From positions 609,844-673,843 of the forward strand of contig NZ_LOJP01000002.1 in the NCBI RefSeq assembly GCF_001553785.1: a stretch of 64,000 nt of DNA. Reading direction: 5' to 3'. Position 1 is the stretch's first letter. Every line of letters starts with the position of its first letter. Made by a program: the position numbers and the translations under genes. Source of the DNA: Actinoplanes sp. TFC3. Lineage in GTDB: Bacteria > Actinomycetota > Actinomycetes > Mycobacteriales > Micromonosporaceae. The notes below the pieces were generated by a model that saw only the letters and a program-made list of their open reading frames with translations, had not been told where the DNA came from and searched no databases. Of the stretch, positions 27,197 through 37,131 are shown in pieces.

Positions 27197-28185
27197 GCTT
27201 CATGCTGCCGCACAGCAATCACTAAGCACATCGTAGAAACGGTCGGTAACCGTCCACCCGCCACGGCCGACCCCGGAAGGACGACACCAGGAGAAGTCAT
27301 CGATGGCAACGCTCACCACTACGAGTGACGTAACGACAAGGTTCACACCCGGGTCACGCAGCAGTCGGCCACACCTGCCAACCCGAACGTACGTCCCTGC
27401 AAGAGTCCCGGAGTGCGATTCCCTGTGCGACTCCGGGGGGTTATCGGGTGATCACTTGCTGGGTTGGTTTGTGGGTGGGCGCGCTGTGGGTTGTTGTCGT
27501 TTGCGGGCGGGAGTTCGCTTCTCTGAACGAGGTGGGTGGCGGATTGGTTCGGGCATTTTCGTGTGACTGCTTCATTGAGCGGCTGGGTACAGCGGGGCAC
27601 TCGTGGACCGGTGGACTCTGGGCTCGCCCAGGTGAATCGCCGGTTCCGCCGTGCAAGCGACCTCACGACAAACGACCTCACGACAAGCGACCTCACGAAC
27701 TGCGCCGCCCGGCAACTCGCTGGACTCGGCGTGGGTCCGCTTTGTTGCAGTCGCTGCTCCCCGGCGGCGCTGGAGACCCACCGCGCTCGGCGCGGCCACA
27801 ACCAGCCACGCTTATGCACCAGGAAGCCTGCACCGGGCTCAGCGCAGCGGTAACCGCTGCCAGATGAACCGCAACCACGCCTGACCGCTGGCGAGCCCCC
27901 TCGGTCAACGCGCTAGCGACCCGTCATGTCCAACGCAACAGCAGCCAACGCGCTGGAGACCATCCCAAGCGCGACCGCACTGGCCAAGGTGCTGCGCCCG
28001 CCCTACCGCGCCGGCCCGCTGGCCTTGGTCGACCTGGAACACAGAGCAAGCGGCGACCCGCCGGGCCGGCGCGCCAGCCCATCTGCAGCTTCAGGAGGTG
28101 CCACCACCAGCTACCGGTCCGAGTAACCGCCTCGACCAGGTGCCGAGCCAGTACGCGACCTTGCCGGGAAGCAGGCAGCGCCGGG
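27197..28185. other. Gene-poor region
   Basis: About 1 kb without a convincing gene. The left end holds the leader of the cyclase regulator. A short frame at 27303-27566 has an AGGAGA site but no recognisable product. There is an 8-bp hairpin (27407-27414 / 27430-27437), a G/T-skewed stretch around 27440-27560 and three tandem 15-base repeats further on. It could be the scar of a deletion or a decayed gene. Confidence 0.5.
27655..27699 (+). repeat. Three tandem 15-bp repeats
   Basis: The unit AAGCGACCTCACGAC occurs three times head to tail with one internal change (G to A in the second unit) and a terminal change in the third. It lies inside the gene-poor region and is in no recognised gene. 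Confidence 0.8.
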
Positions 28186-28422
28186 TCAGCAGCCGCAGGC
28201 TCCGCCGCAACAGCCTCCGCCGGATGGCACCCCTCCGCCGCCGGATGACACTCCGCCGCCGGATGAGACTCCGCCGCCGCGGCCGATGGCGACGGTGGAC
28301 AGGAGTTTCACCGTGTCGGTGTGGCCGTGGGGACAGGCTGCCGGGGCAGCTGACTCCGCCATGGGACGGTTGATCTCGAAGGTGTCGCCGCAGGCGCGGC
28401 ACCGGAAGTCGTATCGCGGCAT
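28186..28422 (-). CDS. FmdB-family zinc ribbon protein
   Basis: 78 residues beginning MPRYDFRCRACGDTFE, the canonical FmdB/CxxC_CxxC_SSSS start. Cys8 and Cys11 form the first half of the ribbon; the second knuckle is CPHGH (Cys30), so the usual second CxxC is altered to Cys-x-x-His. The C-terminus is Gly/Ser repeats (VSSGGG) ending in a Cys-rich GGCCGGACGC. The regulatory function of this family is poorly defined. It is encoded inside a longer high-GC open frame, but the conserved start fixes it. It is divergent from the lytic transglycosylase gene. Confidence 0.85.
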   Translation of the reverse strand: MPRYDFRCRACGDTFEINRPMAESAAPAACPHGHTDTVKLLSTVAIGRGGGVSSGGGVSSGGGGVPSGGGCCGGACGC

Positions 28423-28536
28423 CCGCCCAGGGTAGGGGCTTGGCCGGAGATTCGCTGCAACGCAGTTGCGTGGCTGTGGACAACCGTCATCGAACGAGAT
28501 CCATGACGCTTCGCCGAGCGTCGGCCCGGTACTGTC

Positions 28537-30039
28537 GTGCGGGTGGTTGACGGGCAGAAAAAATCTTCGCATCGTCCGGCGGCGCCGCACCTCGGAGGCC
28601 CGCTCGGCAGCTCCGGCGCGGCTCCCGAACGAAGCCCGGCGCCCAAGCCCGGCGAAACGGCCGGCGCGACGCGCGAGCCAACCGCAACACCCGGGGGTTC
28701 GACGTCCGAGGTGGGCGCGACGCTGCGGGAACCAACGCCCAAGGCAGGCGAGCCGTCGAGGGATGCGGTGCCCCAGAAACCTGCGGCCTCCACCGCCAGC
28801 TCGGCACCGGGAAAAGCGACGCCTGAAGCAGGGACGGCGCTGGAACCCAACCCGGCCAAGGACACCAGCCCCGCCAAAGCCACCGGCCCCGCCAAAGACG
28901 GCCCGACCACGAACGGCCCAGCAAAGGACAGCCCAGCCAAAGACGGCGCGGACAAGAAGGCCACCCCGTCCCCCAACCCCAAGGACAAACAGCCAGGCAA
29001 AGGCAGCGCACTCGACGGCATGGCCGCCCCCTCGGTAACTGCCGCGGCCCTGGCCTCCCGGCACAGCCAGCCGCGAGGGCTACGGAAGGCGAATCCGGCG
29101 CGGATGGCTCGGGGTACGACGGAGTGGGCCAAGCGGCCTACGGGTCGCTTCGTGCTGCCTGCCGTCGTTGCCGTTCTTCTCCTGGGGGCTGCGGGCACGG
29201 CTGGCGCTTATCTCGTACCGCAGGCGCTTGATGCTGCTCCGGCGCCCAGCGCGACTCCCGGGTTTGGGCAGGATGCCGCGATTGCGTCGGGGTCTGTTCC
29301 TGCTTCCGCGCCGGCGGCGCCGCTTCCGAGCGTGAGTGTGCCGACCGGGATCACCACTCCCCCGGTCATTGGCGGCGGGCTTCCTACCGGCACGACGACC
29401 ACCGCGCCCGGCACTGTCCCCGGAGCTGTTACCGGCGGGACATCCACCGGTGGGCGGCCTGCCGATCAATTGAACGGGTGGGCTCAGCAGGTGGGGACGC
29501 GTCTGGGTGTGCCGGTGGTGGCGGTTCAGGCTTACGGGTACGCGCAGTTGGTCATGGCCCGGCGGGCTCCTAGTTGCCATTTGACATGGACCACTATTGC
29601 TGGGATTGGGCTTGTTGAGTCCGCCCATGGGAGTGCGCAGAATGCGGTGCTCGGTGCCGATGGGACGGTGACTCCGCCGATCTACGGGTTACCGCTCAAT
29701 GGGGAGGGTGGCCGGCAGGTGATCCGGGACACCGATCAGGGGGTGCTGGACAAGGATCCGACCTTTGATCGCGCGATCGGGCCGCTGCAGTTCATCCCGC
29801 AGACCTGGAACGAGCTGGCTACCGGGAACGCTGTGGACGCCGACAACAATGGTGTTTCCGACCCCAATGACATTGATGACGCCGCCTTGGCCGCGGGGGT
29901 CTACCTGTGCAAGAACGGCCGGGACCTGGCCAAGCCGGATGCCTGGTGGGAGGCGATTCTGTCGTACAACGCCGTGCGGCCGTACGCGCAGAAGGTTTAC
30001 GACACTGCGAACAGTTACGGTGAGCTGAGCCGCGGTTAA
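28537..30039 (+). CDS. Membrane-anchored lytic transglycosylase-like protein
   Basis: 500 residues. Residues 1-200 are disordered and rich in Pro, Ala, Lys and Thr (repeats like GPAKD); one membrane helix spans about 204-226, followed by a Thr/Pro/Gly linker to about 310. The C-terminal domain is MltB-like: Glu361 in GIGLVESAHG is the expected catalytic acid, followed by GPLQFIPQTWNEL, the DADNNGVSDPNDIDDAALAAGVYLC segment and LSYNA. It should cut peptidoglycan outside the membrane. GTG start; a second in-frame GTG lies two codons on. Confidence 0.88.
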   Translation: MRVVDGQKKSSHRPAAPHLGGPLGSSGAAPERSPAPKPGETAGATREPTATPGGSTSEVGATLREPTPKAGEPSRDAVPQKPAASTASSAPGKATPEAGTALEPNPAKDTSPAKATGPAKDGPTTNGPAKDSPAKDGADKKATPSPNPKDKQPGKGSALDGMAAPSVTAAALASRHSQPRGLRKANPARMARGTTEWAKRPTGRFVLPAVVAVLLLGAAGTAGAYLVPQALDAAPAPSATPGFGQDAAIASGSVPASAPAAPLPSVSVPTGITTPPVIGGGLPTGTTTTAPGTVPGAVTGGTSTGGRPADQLNGWAQQVGTRLGVPVVAVQAYGYAQLVMARRAPSCHLTWTTIAGIGLVESAHGSAQNAVLGADGTVTPPIYGLPLNGEGGRQVIRDTDQGVLDKDPTFDRAIGPLQFIPQTWNELATGNAVDADNNGVSDPNDIDDAALAAGVYLCKNGRDLAKPDAWWEAILSYNAVRPYAQKVYDTANSYGELSRG

Positions 30040-30120
30040 GTTGCCACCCACAGTGATTGGCCGCGTACATATCCTTGACGGGCACTTCCCTGAAGGTCGA
30101 GATACCGGCAAGCTGTACGA

Positions 30121-31143
30121 GTGAGGGTGCGTGAATGGGATCCCCGGTCCGCGTCGGACGAGGAGATCCAATCGCTCGTGGAGACGCTGAACCAGGTGCT
30201 GGCAGCCGACCTCCCGGACGATCCATCGTGGCAGGACGTCCAGGTCAGGGAGTACCTGGCCGAGACGATGCCGGGCGAGCGCCGGATCAGCTGGGTAGCC
30301 GAGGACGATCGGGTGGCCGAAGGCGAAGGCCAGGTCTTCGGGCACGTCACGCTGCTGCTGCTGGGTAATGCCGGTGTGCTCGAGGTGTTCGTGCATCCCC
30401 GGCTGCGCCGTCGCGGGCTGGGTCAGCAGTTGGTGGCGGTTGCGGCGCGGCGGGCGTACCTCGAAGGCTTTTCGTCAATAAGCGTCGAGGCTATCGGTGG
30501 CACTTCGGCGATCGGGTTCTACGAATATCTGGGCTTCACCAAGGATTACGTGGAAGCCCGCAGCGTGCTGAGCCTGTCCAGCGTGGATTGGGAGTCGCTG
30601 GGCACCATGGCAAGCGGCCTCAGCCCCGGATACAAGGTCGAATATTACCCGGGTGGACCGCCGCGTGAGCTGCTCGAAGCCTATGCACAGGCCAAGCTGG
30701 AGGCTCAGGACGGCGACGATAACGACCCGGACAGCCGCCCGAGTTCGGCCGATCCGCAACGACTGCGCGACAGTCTGGACACCCTGCACCGGCGCGGATT
30801 GAAACCTTATGTGGTGCTGGCAATTCACGAGGAAACGGGGGAAGTGGCCGGCCTCACGGAACTCGTTGTCCCGGCCCAACATCCGGAACGAGCAGATCAA
30901 TACGACACCATCGTCGTACGAAAACACCGCGGCTACGGCATCGACCGCGCGATCAAAGCCCGCATGTTGTTCGAGTTGCGCACCGCGGAACCCGGACTGC
31001 ACCAGGTCCAGACGTGGAATGCCCAGCACAACGAATCAATGCTGAAGGTCAACGCCGAACTCGGATTTCAATCAGACCGGGACTGGTACGAATACGCCGC
31101 CGATGTTGTCCGGCTCGTCCACCGGCTCGAATCCCGGGACTGA
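30121..31143 (+). CDS. Double GNAT-domain acetyltransferase
   Basis: 340 residues with two GNAT folds. The N-terminal domain has a good acetyl-CoA loop (VHPRLRRRGLGQQLV) and AIGFYEYLGF; the C-terminal domain has a weaker loop (VRKHRGYGIDRAIKARML) and TWNAQHNESMLKVNAELGF. This resembles the general actinobacterial two-domain GNAT proteins. It is not convincingly MshD, despite mshA being elsewhere in the window. Substrate unknown. GTG start. Confidence 0.85.
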   Translation: MRVREWDPRSASDEEIQSLVETLNQVLAADLPDDPSWQDVQVREYLAETMPGERRISWVAEDDRVAEGEGQVFGHVTLLLLGNAGVLEVFVHPRLRRRGLGQQLVAVAARRAYLEGFSSISVEAIGGTSAIGFYEYLGFTKDYVEARSVLSLSSVDWESLGTMASGLSPGYKVEYYPGGPPRELLEAYAQAKLEAQDGDDNDPDSRPSSADPQRLRDSLDTLHRRGLKPYVVLAIHEETGEVAGLTELVVPAQHPERADQYDTIVVRKHRGYGIDRAIKARMLFELRTAEPGLHQVQTWNAQHNESMLKVNAELGFQSDRDWYEYAADVVRLVHRLESRD

Positions 31144-31177
31144 CGCCGGGGTCGAGGCGCGCAGCCCCACCCCGGCG
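31144..31177. terminator. Bidirectional hairpin terminator
   Basis: A perfect 9-bp stem CGCCGGGGT / ACCCCGGCG with a 16-base loop, starting at the base after the GNAT stop and 13 bases from the hemB stop. Confidence 0.6.
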
Positions 31178-31190
31178 GGCAGCGCGGTGA

Positions 31191-32180
<990 letters not shown>

Positions 32181-32292
32181 GCTCACTCCCTCACCCAAGC
32201 CGGCCGCACAAGCCGGCAAATCATCACCGGCTCGATCAAGCCGGGGCATTCCAACAGTCAACTATCGAGCTTACGACCCTGCCAAAAGGCGA

Positions 32293-32326
32293 GGGCCGGT
32301 CCGGAGCAGCAGCCCCGTCCCGGCCC
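32293..32326 (-). terminator. Possible terminator after the rex-hem operon
   Basis: A 7-bp stem GGGCCGG / CCGGCCC with a 20-base loop, 18 bases beyond the hemD stop and before hemB. It is weak and may allow read-through. Confidence 0.35.
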
Positions 32327-32343
32327 GTACCAGTTGCCAACCG

Positions 32344-33930
32344 TCAGCGGAACCGCAGCGCCGTGGGCCCCTGCACCTTCGACCCGCGCCGCTGCTTGGC
32401 CGGCATCGCTGCCAGCTTTTCGCGCAGCTCCACCGCGTACGACGCCAGGGCCTCGACCAGGTCCGGCACCGAGGCGTGCTGCGGCTGGACGTCGACGCGC
32501 AGGCCGAACTCCGTGGCCGTTTCCGCGGTCTTGGGGCCGATGACCGCCACCACCGTGCGGGCGTGCGGCTTGCCCGCGATGCCCACCAGGTTGCGGACCG
32601 TGGAGGACGACGTGAACAGCACCGCGTCGAAGCCGCCGGACTTGATGGCGTCGCGGATGTCGGCCGGAGGCGGGGCTGCCCGGACCGTGCGGTAGGCCGT
32701 TACGTCGTCGACCTCCCAGCCACGCTCGATGAGACCGGCGGCCAGGGTTTCCGTGGCGATGTCGGCTCGGGGCAGCAGGACGCGGCCCACCGGGTCGAGG
32801 ATTTCGTCGTGAGGGGAGAACTCCGCCAGCAGGCCCTCGCTGGACTGGTCGCCAGCCGGGATCAGCTCGGGCTGGATGCCGAAGTCGCGGACCGCGTCGG
32901 CCGTCGCCTCGCCGATGCAGGCGATCTTCACGCCGCCGAAGTGGCGGGCGTCAAGGCCATGTTCGGCGAACTTCTCCCAGACCGCGCGCACCGCGTTGAC
33001 CGAGGTGAAGACCACCCAGGCGTAGCGGCCGTCGACCAGGCCCTTGACCGCGCGCTCCATCTGCGCCGGGGTGCGGGGCGGCTCCACGGCGATGGTGGGC
33101 ACCTCGCAGGGGATGGCGCCGTACGCCCGCAGCCGGGCGCTCATCGCGCCGGCCTGCTCCTTGGTGCGGGGGACGAGCACCTTCCAGCCGTACAGCGGGC
33201 GGTTCTCCCACCAGCTGAGCTTGTCGCGCTCGGCCACGTCCCCACCCACGGTGAGAACGACGCGGCCGGTGAAGCCGAGGGCCGCCGCCACGAAGCTGTC
33301 CACCGTGCTGGTGGTCGTGTACTGGGTCTCGCCGGTGCCGTCGCCGGTCACGCCGACCGGGAGGCCCGGTTCGATGCCTGAGGCCAGCAGGCCGTCGCGG
33401 ACCGCGGCGAGGTCGCCGGCGTCCACTGCCACCGCGAAGGAGCCCTTGAGAGCGGCCGCCGCGAGGGCGTCGAAGTCCAGCGCGGAGACGTCGTCCACGT
33501 CGGCCACGGTGCGGACCGCCGGCAGCGGGACACCCGCGTAGGTGGCCACGCCCTCGGCCTGGCCCAGGCCCGGGACCACCTCGAAGTGCACGGCGGTGCG
33601 GGCCACGGCGTGCACCTCGTGCACCACGGCTTCGTGCCCGAACGGGTCGCCGGCCACCAGGTGCACGGCGGACAGGCCCGACTTGGCCGCGGACAGCAGC
33701 ACCTTGGCCACGTCGCCGGGCGCGCCTTCGGCCGGGCTGAACTGGGTGTCGTCCTTGGCCTCCGCCTTGATCGCCGCAAGCAGCGACTCGGGGACGCCAC
33801 GGTCGTAGATGACCTGGTCGGCGTCGGCGAGGGTGTCGTGGGCCCGGCGCGTCAGCAGGCCCGGGTCGCCGGGTCCGGCGCCGACGAACGCGATGCGTCC
33901 GGCGCGGTTGCGGGCGGTGCGGGTGGTCAT
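32344..33930 (-). CDS. hemD: Fused uroporphyrinogen-III methyltransferase-like / uroporphyrinogen-III synthase
   Basis: 528 residues. Residues 10-245 are a SUMT/CobA-like domain with GAGPGDPGLLT, but the conserved substrate loop GGDPFVFGRGGEE is reduced to AGDPFGHEAVVHE, so methylation is doubtful. Residues about 265-515 are uroporphyrinogen-III synthase (VLVPRTKEQAGAMSARL, VVFTSVNAVRAVWEKF, AYRTVRA, FTSSSTVRNL), which closes hydroxymethylbilane to uro'gen III. The ATG at 33930 overlaps the hemC stop by 4 bases; the upstream open frame is a shadow of hemC. Confidence 0.92.
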   Translation of the reverse strand: MTTRTARNRAGRIAFVGAGPGDPGLLTRRAHDTLADADQVIYDRGVPESLLAAIKAEAKDDTQFSPAEGAPGDVAKVLLSAAKSGLSAVHLVAGDPFGHEAVVHEVHAVARTAVHFEVVPGLGQAEGVATYAGVPLPAVRTVADVDDVSALDFDALAAAALKGSFAVAVDAGDLAAVRDGLLASGIEPGLPVGVTGDGTGETQYTTTSTVDSFVAAALGFTGRVVLTVGGDVAERDKLSWWENRPLYGWKVLVPRTKEQAGAMSARLRAYGAIPCEVPTIAVEPPRTPAQMERAVKGLVDGRYAWVVFTSVNAVRAVWEKFAEHGLDARHFGGVKIACIGEATADAVRDFGIQPELIPAGDQSSEGLLAEFSPHDEILDPVGRVLLPRADIATETLAAGLIERGWEVDDVTAYRTVRAAPPPADIRDAIKSGGFDAVLFTSSSTVRNLVGIAGKPHARTVVAVIGPKTAETATEFGLRVDVQPQHASVPDLVEALASYAVELREKLAAMPAKQRRGSKVQGPTALRFR

Positions 33931-34856
33931 TCTGTGCTCCCCATCAGGGTGTCGGCGCCGGCCTCGAGGAGATCGGCGGCGAGCGCCTTGCCGATCTCCG
34001 CCGCGCCGGCGGGCGTACCGGTGCGCGACAGCCGGACAGCTCGGGCCCCGTCCGGGCTGATCACCGCACCGCGCAAGTAGATCTCGTCGCCGTGCTCGCC
34101 TTCGGCAAGCTCGGCGTGTGCCGCGACCGGAGCGGAACATCCGGCCTCGAGCGTGGCGAGCAACGCCCGTTCCGCCGTGACGGCGGCTCGGGACGGCGCA
34201 TGGTCGAGGATCCCCAGGAGCTCGACCAGGTCTGCGTCGCCGGACCGGCACTCCACCGCCAGCGCACCCTGGGCAGGGGCGGGCAGCATGAGCATCGGAT
34301 CCAGCGTTTCTGCGATCTCGGCTGTGCGGCCGAGACGCGCCACACCGGCCCGCGCCAGGACCACCGCATCGAGGTCGGCTTCGGGGCCGAACACCCTCGC
34401 GATGCGACTGTCGATGTTGCCGCGAATCGGCGTGACCTGCAACTGTAGGCCCAAAGCGTGCAGTTGCGCGATTCGGCGCACCGCGCCCGTACCGATGGTG
34501 GACCCGGGGGCGAGTTCGGCCAGGGCCTTGCCGTCGCGGGCGATCAGCGCGTCGCGCGGGTCCTCACGGACCGGCACGGCGGCGATGTGCAGCGTGGGGT
34601 GCTGCGCGGTGGGCAGGTCCTTGTAGGAGTGGACCGCAAAGTCGATCTCCCTGTTGACCAGCGCGTCGCGCAGGGCGGAAACGAACACCCCGACGCCGAG
34701 CTGGGCCACCGGGGCGGCCGAACGGTCACCGGCGGTGACGATGCGGACCAGCTCGACCGGCACGCCGGTGCGCGCGGTCAGCTCGTCGGCCATCATCTGG
34801 CTCTGGGCCAAGGCGAGTTTGCTGCCCCGGGTGCCGAGGCGTAGCGGGGTGGTCAC
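33927..34856 (-). CDS. hemC: Hydroxymethylbilane synthase (porphobilinogen deaminase)
   Basis: 309 residues, the normal length. LRLGTRGSKLALAQSQ at the N-terminus, VGVFVSALRDALV and DFAVHSYKDLPT, TGAVRR, and Cys240 in LEAGCSAPVAAH, which anchors the dipyrromethane cofactor. It builds the linear tetrapyrrole from four porphobilinogens. GTG start overlapping the hemA stop by 4 bases (GTGA), consistent with translational coupling. Confidence 0.96.
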   Translation of the reverse strand: MTTPLRLGTRGSKLALAQSQMMADELTARTGVPVELVRIVTAGDRSAAPVAQLGVGVFVSALRDALVNREIDFAVHSYKDLPTAQHPTLHIAAVPVREDPRDALIARDGKALAELAPGSTIGTGAVRRIAQLHALGLQLQVTPIRGNIDSRIARVFGPEADLDAVVLARAGVARLGRTAEIAETLDPMLMLPAPAQGALAVECRSGDADLVELLGILDHAPSRAAVTAERALLATLEAGCSAPVAAHAELAEGEHGDEIYLRGAVISPDGARAVRLSRTGTPAGAAEIGKALAADLLEAGADTLMGSTE

Positions 34857-36148
34857 GCTTTTCCTCCGATCTCCGGTACGGCGTCAGCCTGGGTCGCGTG
34901 CGGGACGTCAAGGTCGAACAGTTCCCGTAACAGGGCCGCATATTGGTCGCCGCCGGGCTCGGCCGCAAGTTGGCGGACCCGGACAGTCGGCGAGTGCAGC
35001 AGTTGCTGGACCACCCGGTGCAGGGTGCGGGCGACGTCGGAACGCTGCTCGTCGGTGAATTCCGGGCGGCGCGACGACAGCTTGCGCAGCTCGGCTGTGA
35101 CCACCTCATCGGCGCGGGTGCGCAGGGCGGCCACGGTGGGGGCGATGTCGGCCCCGCGCAGCCAGGCGAGGAAGTGGTCTACCTCGCAGGACACGATCTG
35201 TTCGACCGCGGCGGTGTCGGCGGCGGCGGGTAGCGACCGACGGCTGGCGGCCAGCCCGTCGATGTCCACGACGCTCACGTGGGGCAGTTCGGCCACGCCC
35301 GGGGCGACGTCGCGCGGCACCGCCAGGTCGAGCACCACGAGTTCACGATCGCGCCCGGTCAGGCGGTCGGGGGTGAGCACCGGCTCGGTCGAGGCTGTGG
35401 CGCAAACCACCAGGTCGGCTTTCGCGAGGGCAGCGTCGAGAGAGTCGAAGGGCACCGCCGTGGCGCCGTAGGCCTCGGCGAGCCGGGCGGCCCGGTCGGC
35501 ACCGCGGTTGGTGATCTGCAGCGGGCCCACGCCGGAGCGGGTCAGGGTCGCCACGGACAGCGCCCCCATCGCGCCGGCCCCGATCACCAGGCCCTTGCGC
35601 CCGGCGAGGTCGCCGCCGAACACGTCGGCGGCCACGTCCAGGGCGGCGGTAACCACGCTCTGCCCGGCCTTGTCGATGCCGGTCTCCGAGTGCGCCCGCT
35701 TGCCCACGCGCAGCGTCTGCTGCATCAGCTCGTGCAGCAGCCGGCCAGCCGAGTCGGCCTCGGTAGCCACGTGGTATGCATCACGCAGCTGGCCCAGAAT
35801 CTGGGACTCGCCGACGACCATCGAGTCGAGCCCGGAGGACACCCGGAACGAGTGGCGCACGGCCGCCTCGTCGTAGTGCACGTAAAGGTGCGAGGCCAGC
35901 TCGGTGGACCCGATGCCGGACTCATCGGCAAGCACGGTGCAGAGGTCACCGAGGCCGCCGTGGAAGCTGGAGACCGCCGCCCATACCTCCACCCGGTTGC
36001 AGGTGGAGAGCAGGACCGCCTCACCGATGTAGGGCTGCGCCACCAGCTTCTGCAGCACGGCCGGGATGTCGGAGCCGGCGATCGAGAGTCGCTCGAGGGT
36101 GCCGACACCGGCCGTCCGGTACGACGCACCGACGCTGAGCAAGTTCAC
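34853..36148 (-). CDS. hemA: Glutamyl-tRNA reductase
   Basis: 431 residues. Catalytic Cys50 in LLSTCNRVEVWA; the NADPH-binding domain has VIGAGAMGALSVATL; the C-terminal helical dimerisation domain is intact. It reduces Glu-tRNA to glutamate-1-semialdehyde, the committed step of C5-pathway heme synthesis. GTG start overlaps the rex stop by 4 bases, so hemA is expressed with the redox sensor. Confidence 0.96.
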   Translation of the reverse strand: MNLLSVGASYRTAGVGTLERLSIAGSDIPAVLQKLVAQPYIGEAVLLSTCNRVEVWAAVSSFHGGLGDLCTVLADESGIGSTELASHLYVHYDEAAVRHSFRVSSGLDSMVVGESQILGQLRDAYHVATEADSAGRLLHELMQQTLRVGKRAHSETGIDKAGQSVVTAALDVAADVFGGDLAGRKGLVIGAGAMGALSVATLTRSGVGPLQITNRGADRAARLAEAYGATAVPFDSLDAALAKADLVVCATASTEPVLTPDRLTGRDRELVVLDLAVPRDVAPGVAELPHVSVVDIDGLAASRRSLPAAADTAAVEQIVSCEVDHFLAWLRGADIAPTVAALRTRADEVVTAELRKLSSRRPEFTDEQRSDVARTLHRVVQQLLHSPTVRVRQLAAEPGGDQYAALLRELFDLDVPHATQADAVPEIGGKA

Positions 36149-36885
36149 GACCCGACCGCCTCCTGGTTGCCGCTCTGGTCGACGCGACCGCCGGGCAGGG
36201 CGGTCAGCGAGGCTTTGCGGTGCTCGTGGAAAGACAAGATTTGCAGCTCGACGGCCAGGTCTACCTTGCGGACATCGACCCCGGCTGGAACCGAGAGCAC
36301 GCAGGGGGCGAAGTTGAGGATGCTGGTGACCCCCGCGGCCACCAGATCGTCCGCGACGCCCTGCGCGGCGTTGGGCGGGGTCGAGATGACCCCGATGGTG
36401 ATGCCCTCGTCGACGACCGCGCGGCGCAACTCGCCGACGTGGCGCACGATGAGCCCGTTGATGGCCTTGCCGACCTGGTCGAGGTCGGCGTCGAACAGCG
36501 CGACGATGCGGAAACCGCGGCTGGCGAACCCGTCGTAGCCGGCCAGCGCGTGCCCGAGGTTGCCGACACCGACCAGCGCCACGGCGCGGCGCTGGTCGAG
36601 GCCGAGAATGTATTCAATCTGGTCGATCAGCAGGGTGACGTCGTAGCCGACGCCGCGGGTGCCGTAGGACCCGAGATGCGAGAGGTCCTTGCGCAGCTTG
36701 GCGGAGTTGACGCCCGCGGCGGCGGCGAGCCCCTCGCTGGAGATCGTGTCCGAGCCGGCTTCCGCGAGGTTGTGCAGGGCGCGAAGGTATTCCGGCAGCC
36801 GTGCGATCGTCGCTTCCGGAAGATCCGGGAAGGCGGGCACTGCGCCGGCGTTGCCGGGCGTGTTTCCATGACGCTGCTGGCTCAT
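36145..36885 (-). CDS. rex: Redox-sensing transcriptional repressor Rex
   Basis: 246 residues from the ATG at 36885 with GGAG upstream; the longer frame to 37002 would run into the operator. An N-terminal winged helix (LPEYLRALHNLAEAG, SSEGLAAAAGVNSAKLRKDLS, GSYGTRGVGY) precedes a Rossmann domain with VGVGNLGHAL that senses NADH/NAD+, and a C-terminal swapped helix. Rex represses respiratory and related genes when NAD+ is abundant and is released by NADH. It is the first gene of rex-hemA-hemC-hemD. Confidence 0.95.
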   Translation of the reverse strand: MSQQRHGNTPGNAGAVPAFPDLPEATIARLPEYLRALHNLAEAGSDTISSEGLAAAAGVNSAKLRKDLSHLGSYGTRGVGYDVTLLIDQIEYILGLDQRRAVALVGVGNLGHALAGYDGFASRGFRIVALFDADLDQVGKAINGLIVRHVGELRRAVVDEGITIGVISTPPNAAQGVADDLVAAGVTSILNFAPCVLSVPAGVDVRKVDLAVELQILSFHEHRKASLTALPGGRVDQSGNQEAVGS

Positions 36886-36975
36886 CTGACTCCGTGCCGA
36901 CAAGGTGGCGAACCTGCGGAGAGCCCACTGAAGCCTGGGTTGGAGGGCTGTGATAGCGGGGCTCGTCGGAGTCAC

Positions 36976-37004
36976 AGCGTAGGCGCTTGTGAAGGCGTGC
37001 ACAA
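36976..37004 (-). promoter_or_regulatory. rex-hemACD promoter with Rex operator
   Basis: TTGTGAAGGCGTGCACAA at 36987-37004 matches the Rex consensus (TTGTGAANNNNTTCACAA) with one mismatch. Read on the minus strand, TTGTGC (36999-37004) and TACGCT (36976-36981), 17 bases apart, make a plausible -35/-10 pair, so Rex would cover the -35 box. The ATG is about 90 bases downstream. Confidence 0.8.
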
Positions 37005-37131
37005 ATCGCGATCTTGATAGCGGAACTGGACAAAGATCATGTCAGCGTGCTATTCGCACGCTGACAACTATCCGAGTATTACCGCTTTCGAGGTCGCACG
37101 GCCACCGCCGTCGCCATCCCGACGACGAGTA

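Noticed and set aside
27400..27440. tRNA-like look (GATTCCCTG, paired GGAGT/ACTCC)
   Set aside because: No cloverleaf, D-arm or CCA-compatible acceptor stem could be built on either strand.
27303..27566. Short plus-strand frame with an AGGAGA site before ATG
   Set aside because: The product has no recognisable features and the frame soon becomes low-complexity; at best a remnant.
27655..27699. Tandem 15-mers as a CRISPR array
   Set aside because: Units are contiguous without unique spacers and there are no cas genes.
27926..28126. 67-codon plus-strand frame in the gene-poor region
   Set aside because: No ribosome binding site and no family resemblance.
30121..31143. Identification of the double GNAT protein as MshD
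   Set aside because: Two GNAT domains and an mshA in the window tempt this, but the sequence lacks the MshD-specific N-terminal pattern and the genes are 29 kb apart.
34000..34251. N-terminal extension of the hemD frame beyond 33930
   Set aside because: This part lies inside hemC in another frame, and the ATG at 33930 has the conserved family start and a 4-base overlap.
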